The notes under the pieces were generated by a model that did no database searches, had not been told where the DNA came from, and saw nothing but the letters and a program-made list of their open reading frames with translations. Made by a program: the position numbers and the translations under genes. From positions 434,001 through 498,000 of the forward strand of contig NZ_CP045696.1 in the NCBI RefSeq assembly GCF_009676955.1: a DNA stretch of 64,000 bases, written 5' to 3'. Of this stretch, positions 43,119-52,642 are shown one piece after another (position 1 is the first letter of the stretch; every line of letters starts with the position of its first letter). The stretch comes from Sodaliphilus pleomorphus. GTDB lineage: Bacteria; Bacteroidota; Bacteroidia; Bacteroidales; Muribaculaceae.

Positions 43119-44728
43119 AAGAGCGCAACTTGCTATTGCTGCTGGTGCTGCTCGCCGTGACCACCTTCTTTGTCAACAACAGTGCCCTGCCCACCGACAT
43201 CATGGAGGCACGCAACCTGGTGACTGCCCGAGAAATTGTGGCCGACGGCAACTGGATGGTGCCCACCATGAATGGCGAGCTGCGTCTCGAGAAGCCGCCG
43301 TTGCCCACATGGGTGGCAGCCGCCATCGAGAGCGTGGCTCCCGACAACCTGGCAGCACAGCGCCTGGCCCCAGGCATCATGGGTGTGGTGTGGACCGTGT
43401 ATCTTGTGCTGCTGACCGCGAAAGTGTCGCGCCGCCGCAAGCTGGGCTACACGGCAGGCATCGTGTTTCTCACATGCTACCAGATAGTGCTCATGGGCCG
43501 CACAGCCACGTGGGACATCTACTGCCACGCCTTCATGACGGCTGCTATCTATTACTTGTACTGTGGCTTGAGCGCCGACAAGTCGCACCAGTGGCGCTAC
43601 CTGCCCATGGCAGGCGTCATGATGGGACTGTCGTTCCTTTCCAAAGGGCCGGTGTCGTTCTACGCCCTGCTGCTGCCTTGGCTTTTGGCAGCCGTCGCAA
43701 CGCTGCGGCTCTCGGCGCGCGGCAAGTGGAAGGCACTCACATGCATGATTGTGCTGTGCCTGGCACTGGCTGCCGCATGGTACATCTATCTCTACGCATT
43801 TGAGCCCAAGGCTGTGCAACAGGTCATCGGCAAGGAAACGGGATCGTGGGCTCACCGCAATGTGCGCCCGTGGTGGTACTACTGGCGCTACTTTGCCGAG
43901 ATGGGCATCTGGGCCTTGCTCACGCTGGCTGCACTCGCCCTGCGCTACTGGAAGCGTGTACTGCCCGAGTGGCGCACCTACATGATGGCTGCCTTGTGGG
44001 GCATTGCCTGCGTGGTGCTGCTGTCATTCATGCCTGAGAAGAAATACCGCTACCTGCTGCCAGTGATGGCTCCCTGCGCCATAGCAGTGGCCTGCCTGGT
44101 CTATCACATGCACGAGGCCAGCGACAAAGCCAGCCTCGTGCTGTGGCAAGTGCACCGCTGGCTCATTGCCGTGGTTGTGGTCGCAATGCCGGTGGCAGTG
44201 TGGGTCATGCAGCTGCTGCCAGTGTGGCAGGCTGTGATGCTCACCGTGTTGTGCCTGGCCCTGGCTGTGGATGTAGCCCGCCCGCTGCGGGGCGACAGCC
44301 GGTCGTGGCGCTTGCTGCTGGGTGCAGCCGGGGCCTTCATGCTCATCGAGTGCTTTCTCATGGGCAGCATTGCCAAGGCTATGGGCAATCCCGGCAGTCA
44401 CAGCATAGCCGCCACACGCCACATGCCGCAACTGCACAGCTTGCCCTTCTACTTCCCCCAGGGCGACTCGCTCAGGATCGAGATCGTGTACCAAGCCCAC
44501 CGCAAGATACTGCCCCTCAACATGGCCGACTCGGCCAACGTAGTGAGCCACACCCCCATGGTGCTGGTCTCGTCTCGCTGGAACAGCGCAGTGCTCTCGC
44601 CTGCCATCTTGAGTCGAGTCGACACTGTGATGGTGGGCACCTACGACGACAATACACGCCCCCGTGGCTCACGCCACTACCAGCAGTGCTTTGTCAACCA
44701 CGTCACAATTATCAAACCAAAGAAATGA
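43115..44728 (+). CDS. ArnT-like lipid-carrier-dependent glycosyltransferase (GT83)
   Basis: A 537-aa polytopic membrane protein of the GT-C fold. The N-terminus shows the ArnT/GT83 signature: an acidic pair after TM1 (TDIMEARNLVTAREI) and GNWMVPTMNGELRLEKPPLPTW. Some ten further hydrophobic segments and a C-terminal periplasmic domain (~residues 415-535) follow. Family members move a sugar from undecaprenyl phosphate to lipid A or another periplasmic acceptor. The neighbouring epimerase suggests a uronic acid donor rather than aminoarabinose (no ArnA/ArnB-like enzymes are present). Coupled by ATGA overlaps on both sides. Confidence 0.87.
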   Translation: MKERNLLLLLVLLAVTTFFVNNSALPTDIMEARNLVTAREIVADGNWMVPTMNGELRLEKPPLPTWVAAAIESVAPDNLAAQRLAPGIMGVVWTVYLVLLTAKVSRRRKLGYTAGIVFLTCYQIVLMGRTATWDIYCHAFMTAAIYYLYCGLSADKSHQWRYLPMAGVMMGLSFLSKGPVSFYALLLPWLLAAVATLRLSARGKWKALTCMIVLCLALAAAWYIYLYAFEPKAVQQVIGKETGSWAHRNVRPWWYYWRYFAEMGIWALLTLAALALRYWKRVLPEWRTYMMAALWGIACVVLLSFMPEKKYRYLLPVMAPCAIAVACLVYHMHEASDKASLVLWQVHRWLIAVVVVAMPVAVWVMQLLPVWQAVMLTVLCLALAVDVARPLRGDSRSWRLLLGAAGAFMLIECFLMGSIAKAMGNPGSHSIAATRHMPQLHSLPFYFPQGDSLRIEIVYQAHRKILPLNMADSANVVSHTPMVLVSSRWNSAVLSPAILSRVDTVMVGTYDDNTRPRGSRHYQQCFVNHVTIIKPKK

Positions 44729-45453
44729 ACAAGACCAAAGAATACGATTTCACGATCATCGTCCCCATCTACAACGAGGAGGACAACATGACCACCCTCG
44801 AGCAGCAACTGAGCGCCTATGTGGCCAAAGCCTCGCTCAAGACTTGCGTGCTGCTCATCAACGACGGCTCGACCGACGACAGCCTGACCCGCATCAAGCA
44901 GCTGTGCCAGCGGCAGCCCCACTTCTACTACATCTCGAGCAATGCCAACCACGGCCTGAGCACTGCAATGAAGGCTGGCATCGACGAGACCGAAAGCAAG
45001 TATCTGGGCTATATCGACGCCGACCTGCAGACGCGCCCCGACGACTTTGAGAAGCTGTTGCAATTTGCCCCCACTACCCCGCTGGTGACTGGCATACGTG
45101 CCAACCGCAAGGACTCGGGCTTCAAGAAGCTGCAGTCGCGCATTGCCAATGGTTTCCGCCGCAAGATGACTGGCGACACCGCCACCGACACGGGTTGCCC
45201 GCTCAAGGTGATGTGGACCAGCGTGGCCCAGAAGATACCTTTCTTCGACGGCATGCACCGCTTTTTGCCTGCCCTGTTTGCCCTCGAGCAGGCCCCGTTC
45301 AAGGAGGTGCCCGTGAGCCACTACCCCCGCGTGGCCGGCGTGTCGAAGTATCACCTGTGGAACCGTCTGGCCGGCCCGCTGAAAGACTGCTTCGCCTATC
45401 GCTGGATGAAGCATCGCTACATCAACTACCACATCGACGAGGCCAGCCTATGA
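44725..45453 (+). CDS. GT2 glycosyltransferase, DPM/ArnC-like
   Basis: A 242-aa GT-A enzyme with FTIIVPIYNEEDNM, LLINDGSTDDS, and the metal site GYIDADLQTRPDD, matching the dolichyl-phosphate-mannose synthase/ArnC branch. It lacks the two C-terminal TM helices of ArnC. It would transfer a sugar from UDP-sugar to undecaprenyl phosphate, supplying the ArnT-like enzyme encoded just before it. The start overlaps the ArnT-like stop; its own stop overlaps the LAB_N start. Confidence 0.88.
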   Translation: MNKTKEYDFTIIVPIYNEEDNMTTLEQQLSAYVAKASLKTCVLLINDGSTDDSLTRIKQLCQRQPHFYYISSNANHGLSTAMKAGIDETESKYLGYIDADLQTRPDDFEKLLQFAPTTPLVTGIRANRKDSGFKKLQSRIANGFRRKMTGDTATDTGCPLKVMWTSVAQKIPFFDGMHRFLPALFALEQAPFKEVPVSHYPRVAGVSKYHLWNRLAGPLKDCFAYRWMKHRYINYHIDEASL

Positions 45454-46079
45454 GCACCTCGTGGCTGGTATATGGACTGGGCTTCCTGGCACAAGGGTTC
45501 TTCTCGGCCCGCATGCTGGTGCAGTGGATCATGTCGGAGCGGGCCAAGAAAATCGTGTCGCCCGTGGTATACTGGGTGTGCAGCCTGGCAGGCAGCATCT
45601 TGCTCTTCATCTACGGCTGGCTGCGCGACGACTTCTCTATCATCTTCGGGCAACTCATCTCCTACTACATCTACATTTGGAACCTCAACATCAAGGGCGT
45701 GTGGCGGCAGTTGCCTGTGGTGGTGCGCGCCCTTGTCTTCGCCCTGCCCATCGTGGCAGTGGCAGCCATGCTGGGCGATGCCGGCGCCTTTGTCGACAGC
45801 TTCTTCCACAATGCGCAAGTGCCCATGTGGCTGCTCATCTTCGGGTCGGCAGGGCAGTTCATTTTCACCGTGCGCTTCATCTACCAGTGGTACTACAGCT
45901 ACCGGCGCCATGCCTCGATGCTGCCTGTCACCTTCTGGGTCATCAGCCTGGTGGGCTCGGGCATCATCGTTGCCTATGGCTGCCTGCGCCGCGACCCCGT
46001 GCTCATACTGGGGCAGTCGGTGGGCTTTGTCACCTACAGCCGCAACATCATCATTGGCCTGCGCGCCCGCCAGTCGTGA
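45450..46079 (+). CDS. Tandem LAB_N domain membrane protein
   Basis: A 209-aa protein with six or more hydrophobic segments forming two copies of the small LAB_N domain (found N-terminal to LpxB in some bacteria). Both copies share Q.(F/I)F..R...QW...E/Y...S..P..(Y/F)W..SL.GS......G..R.D...I.GQ. Each is about 80 residues, separated by a short linker near residue 100. The fold is thought to relate to MtN3/PQ-loop transporters. With the lipid-linked sugar genes upstream, a candidate flippase or carrier for the lipid-P-sugar; this is inference. Last gene of the operon. Confidence 0.85.
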   Translation: MSTSWLVYGLGFLAQGFFSARMLVQWIMSERAKKIVSPVVYWVCSLAGSILLFIYGWLRDDFSIIFGQLISYYIYIWNLNIKGVWRQLPVVVRALVFALPIVAVAAMLGDAGAFVDSFFHNAQVPMWLLIFGSAGQFIFTVRFIYQWYYSYRRHASMLPVTFWVISLVGSGIIVAYGCLRRDPVLILGQSVGFVTYSRNIIIGLRARQS

Positions 46080-46317
46080 CGTGCGCGGCCATGATTGTTT
46101 CAGTCTTGTCGCGGGGCAACAGGTACCCATCGATGTAGCGGGCAATGGTGCGCCTGTGTGCAGTTTTTCTTGATATTTTTGCAACAATCAATGTCGCCGT
46201 GTGGAGATAAAAACAATGCAACGGTGACTGCAACATAACACAGCCACCGTTGTATATAACTCTTAGTCAGTTTCATGCCGACACGACACGTCGCATCCAC
46301 GCAGTGCGCACTCGGCC

Positions 46318-46740
46318 TTAATCGAGGAGACTGCCGCGCGTGATCGCATACTTGCCGCCGCCGGTGAAGATGAGCACTGTTGCTCCCAGCAGGTAAAGCA
46401 TGGGGAGCTCAATAGCCCAACCGCCAGTTGCGGGGTCGACCGAGAAAATCTGCCCAGCATGAGCCATGAGCACAGCCACAACCATGTTGCCGGCAAAGAC
46501 CACGGCGGCTGCACGAGTCCACAGGCCAGCCACAATCATGATCGAGCCCAGCAACTCGGCTGCCAGCGAGAAATAGGCAATAAAACCAGGCAAGCCCAAA
46601 GCCTCGAGCATGCCGCTTATGGGGCCCACGCCGTTGATGAGCTTGCTCACACCGTGGAACAACATGAGTCCACCTATCGTTAACCTTAAAAGCAACAACC
46701 CGAAATCGTTGTTGCGCAGAAAATTCTTGTTCATAGTCAT
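46318..46740 (-). CDS. DoxX family membrane protein
   Basis: A 140-aa protein with four hydrophobic segments. DFGLLLLRLTIGGLMLFHGVSKL at the N-terminus and AAELLGSIMIVAGLWTRAAA in the second segment are typical of DoxX. The exact role is unclear; DoxX proteins are linked to redox or thiosulfate metabolism in some organisms. The start is ATG 46740 (MTMNKN) or 46734. It has its own promoter. Confidence 0.88.
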   Translation of the reverse strand: MTMNKNFLRNNDFGLLLLRLTIGGLMLFHGVSKLINGVGPISGMLEALGLPGFIAYFSLAAELLGSIMIVAGLWTRAAAVVFAGNMVVAVLMAHAGQIFSVDPATGGWAIELPMLYLLGATVLIFTGGGKYAITRGSLLD

Positions 46741-46758
46741 ATTTCCTAATATTTTTTG

Positions 46759-46789
46759 CAAAGTTAAGGCATCGCGCCATATTACACAA
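46759..46789 (-). promoter_or_regulatory. Promoter of the DoxX gene
   Basis: Minus-strand TAACTTTG (-7) complement at 46759-46766 and TTG (-33) complement at 46787-46789, spaced 20 bp. Confidence 0.82.
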
Positions 46790-46799
46790 GTGCACACTC

Positions 46800-47245
46800 A
46801 GGAGTGACATGGTTACCAAATGGTAAGAAATGCAGCAATACTGCAACCATGCGTCAATACTTTAACACATTTTAACTACACCTAATCGAGCTGAACCACA
46901 ACCACGACACGGCCACCTTTGCATTTTGTGAAGGCGCCATGCAGTGATATTATTAATTTTGTTATATATTTGCATGTAGAATTGAGCAAGCATCAAGACA
47001 CGCAAGGGCATTACCACTCTTGCAAAACTGAAATAATAACAATCTAACCTTAATTCCGCAACACTATAATTTAACTTTATTTATAAGTTCCTGAGCAACA
47101 ATAAGTTGCCTAGGATTTTGCCGTGTCAGATTTTTCACTTATCTTAGTGTTGCAATTAGAAAACAAGCGAAAATCGTAACAAGGCGCTGCAAAGGTACAA
47201 ATAAAATTCGAAAAACTCACACCTTTTGGAGGAATTTTTTCAATC
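46800..47245. other. AT-rich intergenic region before the IS1380 transposase
   Basis: No gene. A plus-strand -7 box (TATATTTG, 46975-46982) points toward the IS and perhaps once served the membrane-protein gene now 1.7 kb downstream. The IS left end is somewhere in 47030-47180; I could not find a convincing matching inverted repeat on the right. Confidence 0.45.
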
Positions 47246-48475
47246 ATGGAGAAATTTGACTCCATGCTTTCACCCGTTATCGACTCAACACTGGGTCAGA
47301 GATGCCGCAGTATCATCGGATATCAGTTCAGCGAGATAGTCCGTTCGCTGATGAGCGTTTATTTCTGTGGCGGCTCATGCGTGGAAGACGTAACGTCACA
47401 ACTGATGCGCCATCTCTCGTATCATCCTACCCTTCTAACATGCAGCTCTGATACCATCCTCAGAGCCATCAAGGAACTGACACAGGAAAACATCTCCTAT
47501 ACTTCCGACCAAGGCAAGACCTATGATTTCAATACTGCAGACAAACTCAACACATTGCTTATAAACGCTTTGGTTTCTACAGGCGAGTTGAAGGAAATTG
47601 AGGAATACGATGTTGACTTTGACCATCAGTTTCTTGAAACGGAGAAGTATGATGCAAAACCGACCTACAAAAAGTTCCTCGGCTACAGGCCTGGCGTATA
47701 TGTTATCGGTGACAAGATAGTCTATATCGAGAACAGCGATGGTAACACGAATGTGCGTTTTCATCAGGCAGACACCCATAAGAGATTCTTCGCTCTTCTG
47801 GAATCCCAGAACATCCGTGTAAATCGCTTCAGGGCAGACTGCGGTTCCTGCTCGAAGGAAATCGTCAGTGAGATAGAGAAGCATTGCAAACATTTCTACA
47901 TCCGTGCCAACCGATGCAGTTCGCTCTACAATGACATCTTTGCTCTGAGAGGATGGAAGACGGAGGAGATTAACGGCATCCAGTTCGAACTCAATTCCAT
48001 TCTCGTTGAGAAATGGGAAGGCAAGTGCTATCGTCTTGTCATCCAGAGACAAAGACGCAACAGTGGCGACCTTGACCTGTGGGAAGGCGAATACACTTAC
48101 CGTTGTATTCTGACCAACGATTACAAGTCATCGACAAGGGACATTGTTGAATTCTACAATCTGCGTGGCGGCAAGGAACGTATCTTTGACGACATGAACA
48201 ACGGATTCGGTTGGAGCAGGCTCCCCAAGTCATTCATGGCGGAGAATACTGTCTTTCTTCTGCTTACTGCATTGATACACAATTTCTACAAGACCATCAT
48301 GAGCAGGCTTGACACCAAGGCTTTTGGGCTCAAGAAAACGAGTCGCATAAAGGCTTTTGTCTTCAGATTCATCTCCGTACCTGCCAAGTGGATCATGACT
48401 GCAAGGCAATACGTGCTGAATATCTACACAGAGAACCGAGCTTATGCAAAACCCTTCAAAACAGAATTCGGATAA
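47246..48475 (+). mobile_element. IS1380-family transposase, apparently complete
   Basis: A 409-aa DDE transposase. It begins MEKFDSMLSPVIDSTLGQR. The catalytic region includes IEEYDVDFDHQFL, RADCGSCSKEIVSEIE and FYNLRGGKERIFDDMNNGFGW (the YREK-like end with the catalytic Glu). These match IS1380 relatives such as the Bacteroides IS612/IS942 group. The frame is intact, so it may be mobile. The IS lies between the DoxX promoter region and the outer-membrane barrel gene. Termini and target duplication were not resolved. Codon use differs from core genes. Confidence 0.88.
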
Positions 48476-48667
48476 GAATCCTTTCTTTCCGGTTTGAATC
48501 TGCGTATTACCTCAAGTCGCATCGTGGGGTAAGGGGATGGTGGCTACATATTGATGTTGTGCTGTTGCTTTTTACTGAAAGCTGCTACTAACGACTCATA
48601 AATCTACCCTTAATCGTGTATTGGATGATAGTTGCGGATTTTAGGTCTAAAATTAATTAATGCAGAC

Positions 48668-49288
48668 ATGAAGAAAATCATTCTTTCTATCATCATGCTT
48701 AGCGCAGGCATGGTTGCCATGGCACAGCATGCTCCTGGCACTGTAACCTTGCAGCCCAAGGTGGGCCTCAACATCTCCAGCATGACCGATGCCGACGACG
48801 CCGACCCCCGCTTTGGCGTGGCAGCTGGTGCCGAACTTGAGTACCAAGTCAACTCGTTCTTCTCCATCTCGGGCGGAGCCCTCTACTCGATGCAAGGCTT
48901 GAAGGGCAGCGATGACGTCGACGTCACCATGAAGCTCGATTACATCAACGTTCCCATTATGGCCAACTTCTATGTGGTCAAGGGGCTGGCACTCAAGGCA
49001 GGTATCCAGCCAGGATTCAATGTGAACAGCAAGCTGTCGGCCTCAGACAACAAGGTTTCGGGCTCGGTCGACATGGGCGACATCACCAAGACTGTAGATT
49101 TCTCAATACCCATGGGCATCTCCTACGAGTACAAGAACTTTGTGGTCGAAGGGCGCTACAACCTGGGCGTGACCAAGGTGTTCAAGGACAAAGAATTGAA
49201 TATAGGTGGCGAGAGCATCGACCTAAGCGGAACCGACAGCAAGAACTCGGTGTTCCAGTTCACGCTGGGCTACAAGTTTGAGCTCTAA
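48668..49288 (+). CDS. Outer-membrane beta-barrel protein (OMP_b-brl_2 type)
   Basis: A 206-aa protein with a signal peptide (1-~20, MAMAQ). Alternating amphipathic strands follow (LQPKVGLNISSM, FGVAAGAELEYQV, INVPIMANFYVVKGLALKAGIQPGF) and a C-terminal strand FQFTLGYKFEL, as in small Bacteroidetes outer-membrane barrels. The start is ATG 48668. It may have lost its native promoter to the IS insertion upstream. The porin/scaffold role is unknown. Confidence 0.88.
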   Translation: MKKIILSIIMLSAGMVAMAQHAPGTVTLQPKVGLNISSMTDADDADPRFGVAAGAELEYQVNSFFSISGGALYSMQGLKGSDDVDVTMKLDYINVPIMANFYVVKGLALKAGIQPGFNVNSKLSASDNKVSGSVDMGDITKTVDFSIPMGISYEYKNFVVEGRYNLGVTKVFKDKELNIGGESIDLSGTDSKNSVFQFTLGYKFEL

Positions 49289-49321
49289 CTGCTTCACTTG
49301 AAACACGACTGTAAAAATGAG

Positions 49322-49359
49322 GCGTGTCGACACTGTGCAGGTGTCGACACGCTTCGTCA
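49322..49359. terminator. Bidirectional terminator between converging genes
   Basis: Perfect 12-bp stem (49322-49333 with 49341-49352), 7-nt loop, flanked by A- and T-rich stretches on both sides, so it can serve both the barrel gene and the minus-strand gene ending at 49385. Confidence 0.8.
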
Positions 49360-49384
49360 TTTTTAGCCGTGTGCGGCTGGGGCA

Positions 49385-50932
49385 CTATTTCAAAATCTTC
49401 TTGCCATCGACGATGATGACCTGTCCACGGGTTGAAGCGTTGACTCGGCGCCCCTGCAAGTCATAGGCATGGCCACTGGCTTGCGACGCCCCTGCAGTCT
49501 TGACTGCATCGATGCCCGTGGTGCAGATGGGCGAACGGCGCTCTACCCCGTTGCAGCGGTAGACAGACTGCACACCAAGCTGCTCCTCGCGCAACGGCTG
49601 GTAAATGTACACCTGGCGCACGTAGACACCCATACTCTGCACGTCGCTGTCGCGATAGTCAAACGGTATCTCGGTCATGTCGGTCTTCAGGTCCTTGTAC
49701 ACTCCAGGGGTGAGGGTGAAAGGCCTACCGTCGACATAGATGACATAGAAGAGGCTGTCGGGGTTGATGTAGTTGCCGTCGACATCGAACGGCTGCACCT
49801 CAAACTTGAAATAGGCATAGGCATCGTTGTCTGCATCGAACACGTAGTAGCGCTGTATCGACGGCGTGACAGGCGTGGCAGGCTGGCTCTGGAACTCATA
49901 GAACGACGGATTGAGCCAAAACGTGGCCTTGGCTGGATTGGGCTCGTCGGGGCCGGCATTGATGATCATTGCCTCAGCAGGACCAGCCGAGGAAAACTTG
50001 CGACGCTGGCTGTCGAAATTCAACTCAAGCTGCCCCGTGGGCTGGAGCTCCTGCTGCTGCTCGTCGTAGAGGGCCGACATAAAATACATGTAGTGGAGCA
50101 GCGACACAGTGTCGACGCCAAGATACTGGCCATATTTCATGACAGCCTTGTTGCCGTCGATGTCGCCCGCAATCCACTGGCTGTCGCCGGGTGGCGACAA
50201 GGGGTTGCGCAAATACACCTTGCCGTCGCTCACTGCCCCCTTAGTCATCTTGTAGGTTTCGCCCAGATAGGCGTCGGTGTACTTGAGCACATAGTCGCTC
50301 ACTGCCGCCTCGGCACTTGCGGGCAGCGCATTGGGAACACCGCTGAAAGAATCGACACGCACATCCTTCTCGGCAATAAGCCCCCAGGTGAAGTCGTCGG
50401 TGATCATGCCCAGGTAGCGGTCGTTGTCGACCTGCTTGAGCACGCCGTCGGTGAGCGTGAAGCGCATGGTGTAATCGGTCGCGCCAGTCACTGTGTCGGG
50501 CTGCAGGAAAACATCTCCTGGCTTCTTCAGCATGGGGAAAGCATAGAACATGGTCGACTCTACTTGGCCATCGAAGTCAGGCACCTGGAGCTCGTAGATG
50601 GCTTGGGGCAAGTGAGCCACGAGCGTGTCGCCATTGCCCCGCTGCAGCTTCAAGTAGCAGTTGTCCTTGATCGCGGCCAGCGGGCGGTAGAGATACACGT
50701 CGCCATTGTCGGCCAGCACATATTTGCTATAGGCATAGCGGTCGTTGATAATCTCGTAATCCTCTTCAGAGTACTGCATGAGAATAGTCGTCGAGCGCTT
50801 GAGCATGTCGTGCACAATGCCCTTGGGAGGCTCTGTGATGATGGTGGGATCGAAAACGACGCTGTGCTGTCCCGAGGCCGATGCGGCGGCAAGGAGAATG
50901 GCCGCTGGCAAAATAATGCTTTTGATCGTCAT
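49385..50932 (-). CDS. Secreted protein of unknown function, paralogue of the upstream gene
   Basis: A 515-aa protein with a signal peptide (ending SASGQ). No catalytic motif is evident. Repeated-looking pieces (NGDVYLYRPL; KVYLRNPLSPPGDSQWIAG; KYGQYLGVD) correspond to ones in the 558-aa neighbour at 50966-52642. The C-terminus YDLQGRRVNAS..GQVIIVDGKKILK is the short tail common on exported Bacteroidales proteins, related to the type IX sorting-domain style. The two genes are 33 bp apart, one operon. A secreted surface or binding protein is the best guess. Confidence 0.75.
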   Translation of the reverse strand: MTIKSIILPAAILLAAASASGQHSVVFDPTIITEPPKGIVHDMLKRSTTILMQYSEEDYEIINDRYAYSKYVLADNGDVYLYRPLAAIKDNCYLKLQRGNGDTLVAHLPQAIYELQVPDFDGQVESTMFYAFPMLKKPGDVFLQPDTVTGATDYTMRFTLTDGVLKQVDNDRYLGMITDDFTWGLIAEKDVRVDSFSGVPNALPASAEAAVSDYVLKYTDAYLGETYKMTKGAVSDGKVYLRNPLSPPGDSQWIAGDIDGNKAVMKYGQYLGVDTVSLLHYMYFMSALYDEQQQELQPTGQLELNFDSQRRKFSSAGPAEAMIINAGPDEPNPAKATFWLNPSFYEFQSQPATPVTPSIQRYYVFDADNDAYAYFKFEVQPFDVDGNYINPDSLFYVIYVDGRPFTLTPGVYKDLKTDMTEIPFDYRDSDVQSMGVYVRQVYIYQPLREEQLGVQSVYRCNGVERRSPICTTGIDAVKTAGASQASGHAYDLQGRRVNASTRGQVIIVDGKKILK

Positions 50933-50965
50933 GTTGGATAAATGGTATTGGCCGTTTTCACATGA

Positions 50966-52642
50966 TCATCTTAGCATCACTTTCTCGGTTTTCACGCTGC
51001 CGTCGGCATAGCGCGACACCTTCAGGTACAGCCCCTGAGACGGACGGGCAATGCGGCGGCCGCTCAAGTCGTACCACTCCTGGCGCACAGGCTCGCCTGC
51101 ATCATGAGCGAGCTCGTTCACGCCGGTGCCCTCCACAGTCTGGCTCACAAGGTTGCTCTTGTACCACTGGTCGTCGTACTTGAAGAGCACTTGCACGCCC
51201 ACTTTCTCAAATGGGCGTGTGAGATACACATTGTGGATCTCCTGCTGGGTGAAGAAATACTCATTGTCGGCATAGTTGCTGGCAATGTTGGTGAAAGGTG
51301 TCGACACATTGTTGTAATAGGGCGGTCCCACTGTCAGGAGTTGGTCGTCTAAGTAGATGTTGTAGAACAGACGCGTGTAGGGAAGCGGCCTGTTCTGGGT
51401 ATCGATGGGATAGAAATCAACACTGAGGAAACCCATGCCCATATCCTCGTCATAGGCCTGCAGCTGCACGATTTTGGGGTCGGCTGGCGTAGCAGCCTGC
51501 ACGGGGAAGATTGTGAGGCTGGGGTTGCGATAACCCATGATGGCGTTCACCTCGTCGAGCCCGGCATTGATCAAAAAGGCCACTCGGGCTTGAGGGTCGG
51601 TGGCCAGGGTTCTGGCCTGCGCATCATAGTCGAAGGTCAAAGTCGGAGCCTTGACATAGTTATAAATTATGGTACCGTCGGGACTGGTCTGCGTGGTATA
51701 GGTGGCAGGGAGGAACGACAAGTGCAGATTGGAACGCTTGTCGACCCCGATGTATTGTGGCAGGAAGGTCGCCTTGCCGCCGCTCAGCGTGCCATGTATC
51801 CACTGCAGCGTGTCGGGGCTGTAGGGATTGGTCATGTACACGTCGTTGCCGTCGATAGCCACCTCGGTAGTATAGCGCACGGTGTCGTTGTCGCTGTCGA
51901 GACTGTACAGGTTGAACGGCTCACTCTTCACTCCAGCGGGGAGCATCGTGGGCGAGTAGGGGCAAGGGCGCAATGCCGTGTTGGCCTCGCCCATAGCAAG
52001 CCACATGCCCGTCTCGTCGGTCACGCCAAGCAGCACGCTGGGCACCTGCACGGTAGTTCCAGGAAATGTGATATAGTCGTCGGGCACTTGATAGAGAGAG
52101 TCGCCCCTGAGTACAAACTTGATGTCGAGATTGGGTTGAGTCGCACCGTCGGGCACATCGAGCACATAGGCCAAGCCGCCATCGCTTATTTGGGCCTTAA
52201 GGCGCGTGGCATAGCACACGGTGCCGTAAATGTTGGCGATGGGCTGTGGCGTGCGGCACACAAGCGTGTCGCCATTGAAAGGTTCCAACTTCAGATAGGA
52301 ATAAGTGGGAAACAACATGATGGGATTGTAGAGATACACGTTGCCCTGGCTGTCTTTCACGTAGCTGCCATCAAGATAGTCGATCGAGCCATAGGCTCCA
52401 CGCTGCTGGTTGATGCCAAAGCCGCTGCGAATGCGGTGGGCATGCTCCTCGCCTTCGGGCTTGACGGTGATAATGTGGGTCGACAACTGCGCCTTGTTGG
52501 CACTTGCCTTGAACCACGCCGCAGTTCTGGCATCGGGGCCTGACGTGCAGCGCACGGGCAAGGGAGATTCCCCACTTGGCACTTGGGAAAAAACTGATAA
52601 GGGCATAGCGGTCAAGGCTAGAAAAAATAAAGTTTTTAACAT
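50966..52642 (-). CDS. Secreted protein of unknown function, paralogue of the downstream gene
   Basis: A 558-aa protein with a signal peptide (ending VFSQ). It shares the layout of the 515-aa protein: QGNVYLYNPI with YLKLEPFNGDTLVCRTPQPI near residues 95-125, DVYMTNPYSPDTLQWIHGTLSGGKATFLPQYIGVD in the middle, a region before a FLINAGLDE/MIINAGPDE motif, and a C-terminal EWYDLSGRRI..GLYLKV tail. Two Cys occur near the mature N-terminus. I do not recognise the family. First gene of the pair. Confidence 0.75.
   Translation of the reverse strand: MLKTLFFLALTAMPLSVFSQVPSGESPLPVRCTSGPDARTAAWFKASANKAQLSTHIITVKPEGEEHAHRIRSGFGINQQRGAYGSIDYLDGSYVKDSQGNVYLYNPIMLFPTYSYLKLEPFNGDTLVCRTPQPIANIYGTVCYATRLKAQISDGGLAYVLDVPDGATQPNLDIKFVLRGDSLYQVPDDYITFPGTTVQVPSVLLGVTDETGMWLAMGEANTALRPCPYSPTMLPAGVKSEPFNLYSLDSDNDTVRYTTEVAIDGNDVYMTNPYSPDTLQWIHGTLSGGKATFLPQYIGVDKRSNLHLSFLPATYTTQTSPDGTIIYNYVKAPTLTFDYDAQARTLATDPQARVAFLINAGLDEVNAIMGYRNPSLTIFPVQAATPADPKIVQLQAYDEDMGMGFLSVDFYPIDTQNRPLPYTRLFYNIYLDDQLLTVGPPYYNNVSTPFTNIASNYADNEYFFTQQEIHNVYLTRPFEKVGVQVLFKYDDQWYKSNLVSQTVEGTGVNELAHDAGEPVRQEWYDLSGRRIARPSQGLYLKVSRYADGSVKTEKVMLR

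Noticed and set aside
47110..48487. Exact IS1380 element boundaries from CCTAGGATT on the left and a GGATAAGAATCC-like right end.
   Set aside because: The two ends match at only a few bases and no target duplication was found, so I did not assign termini.
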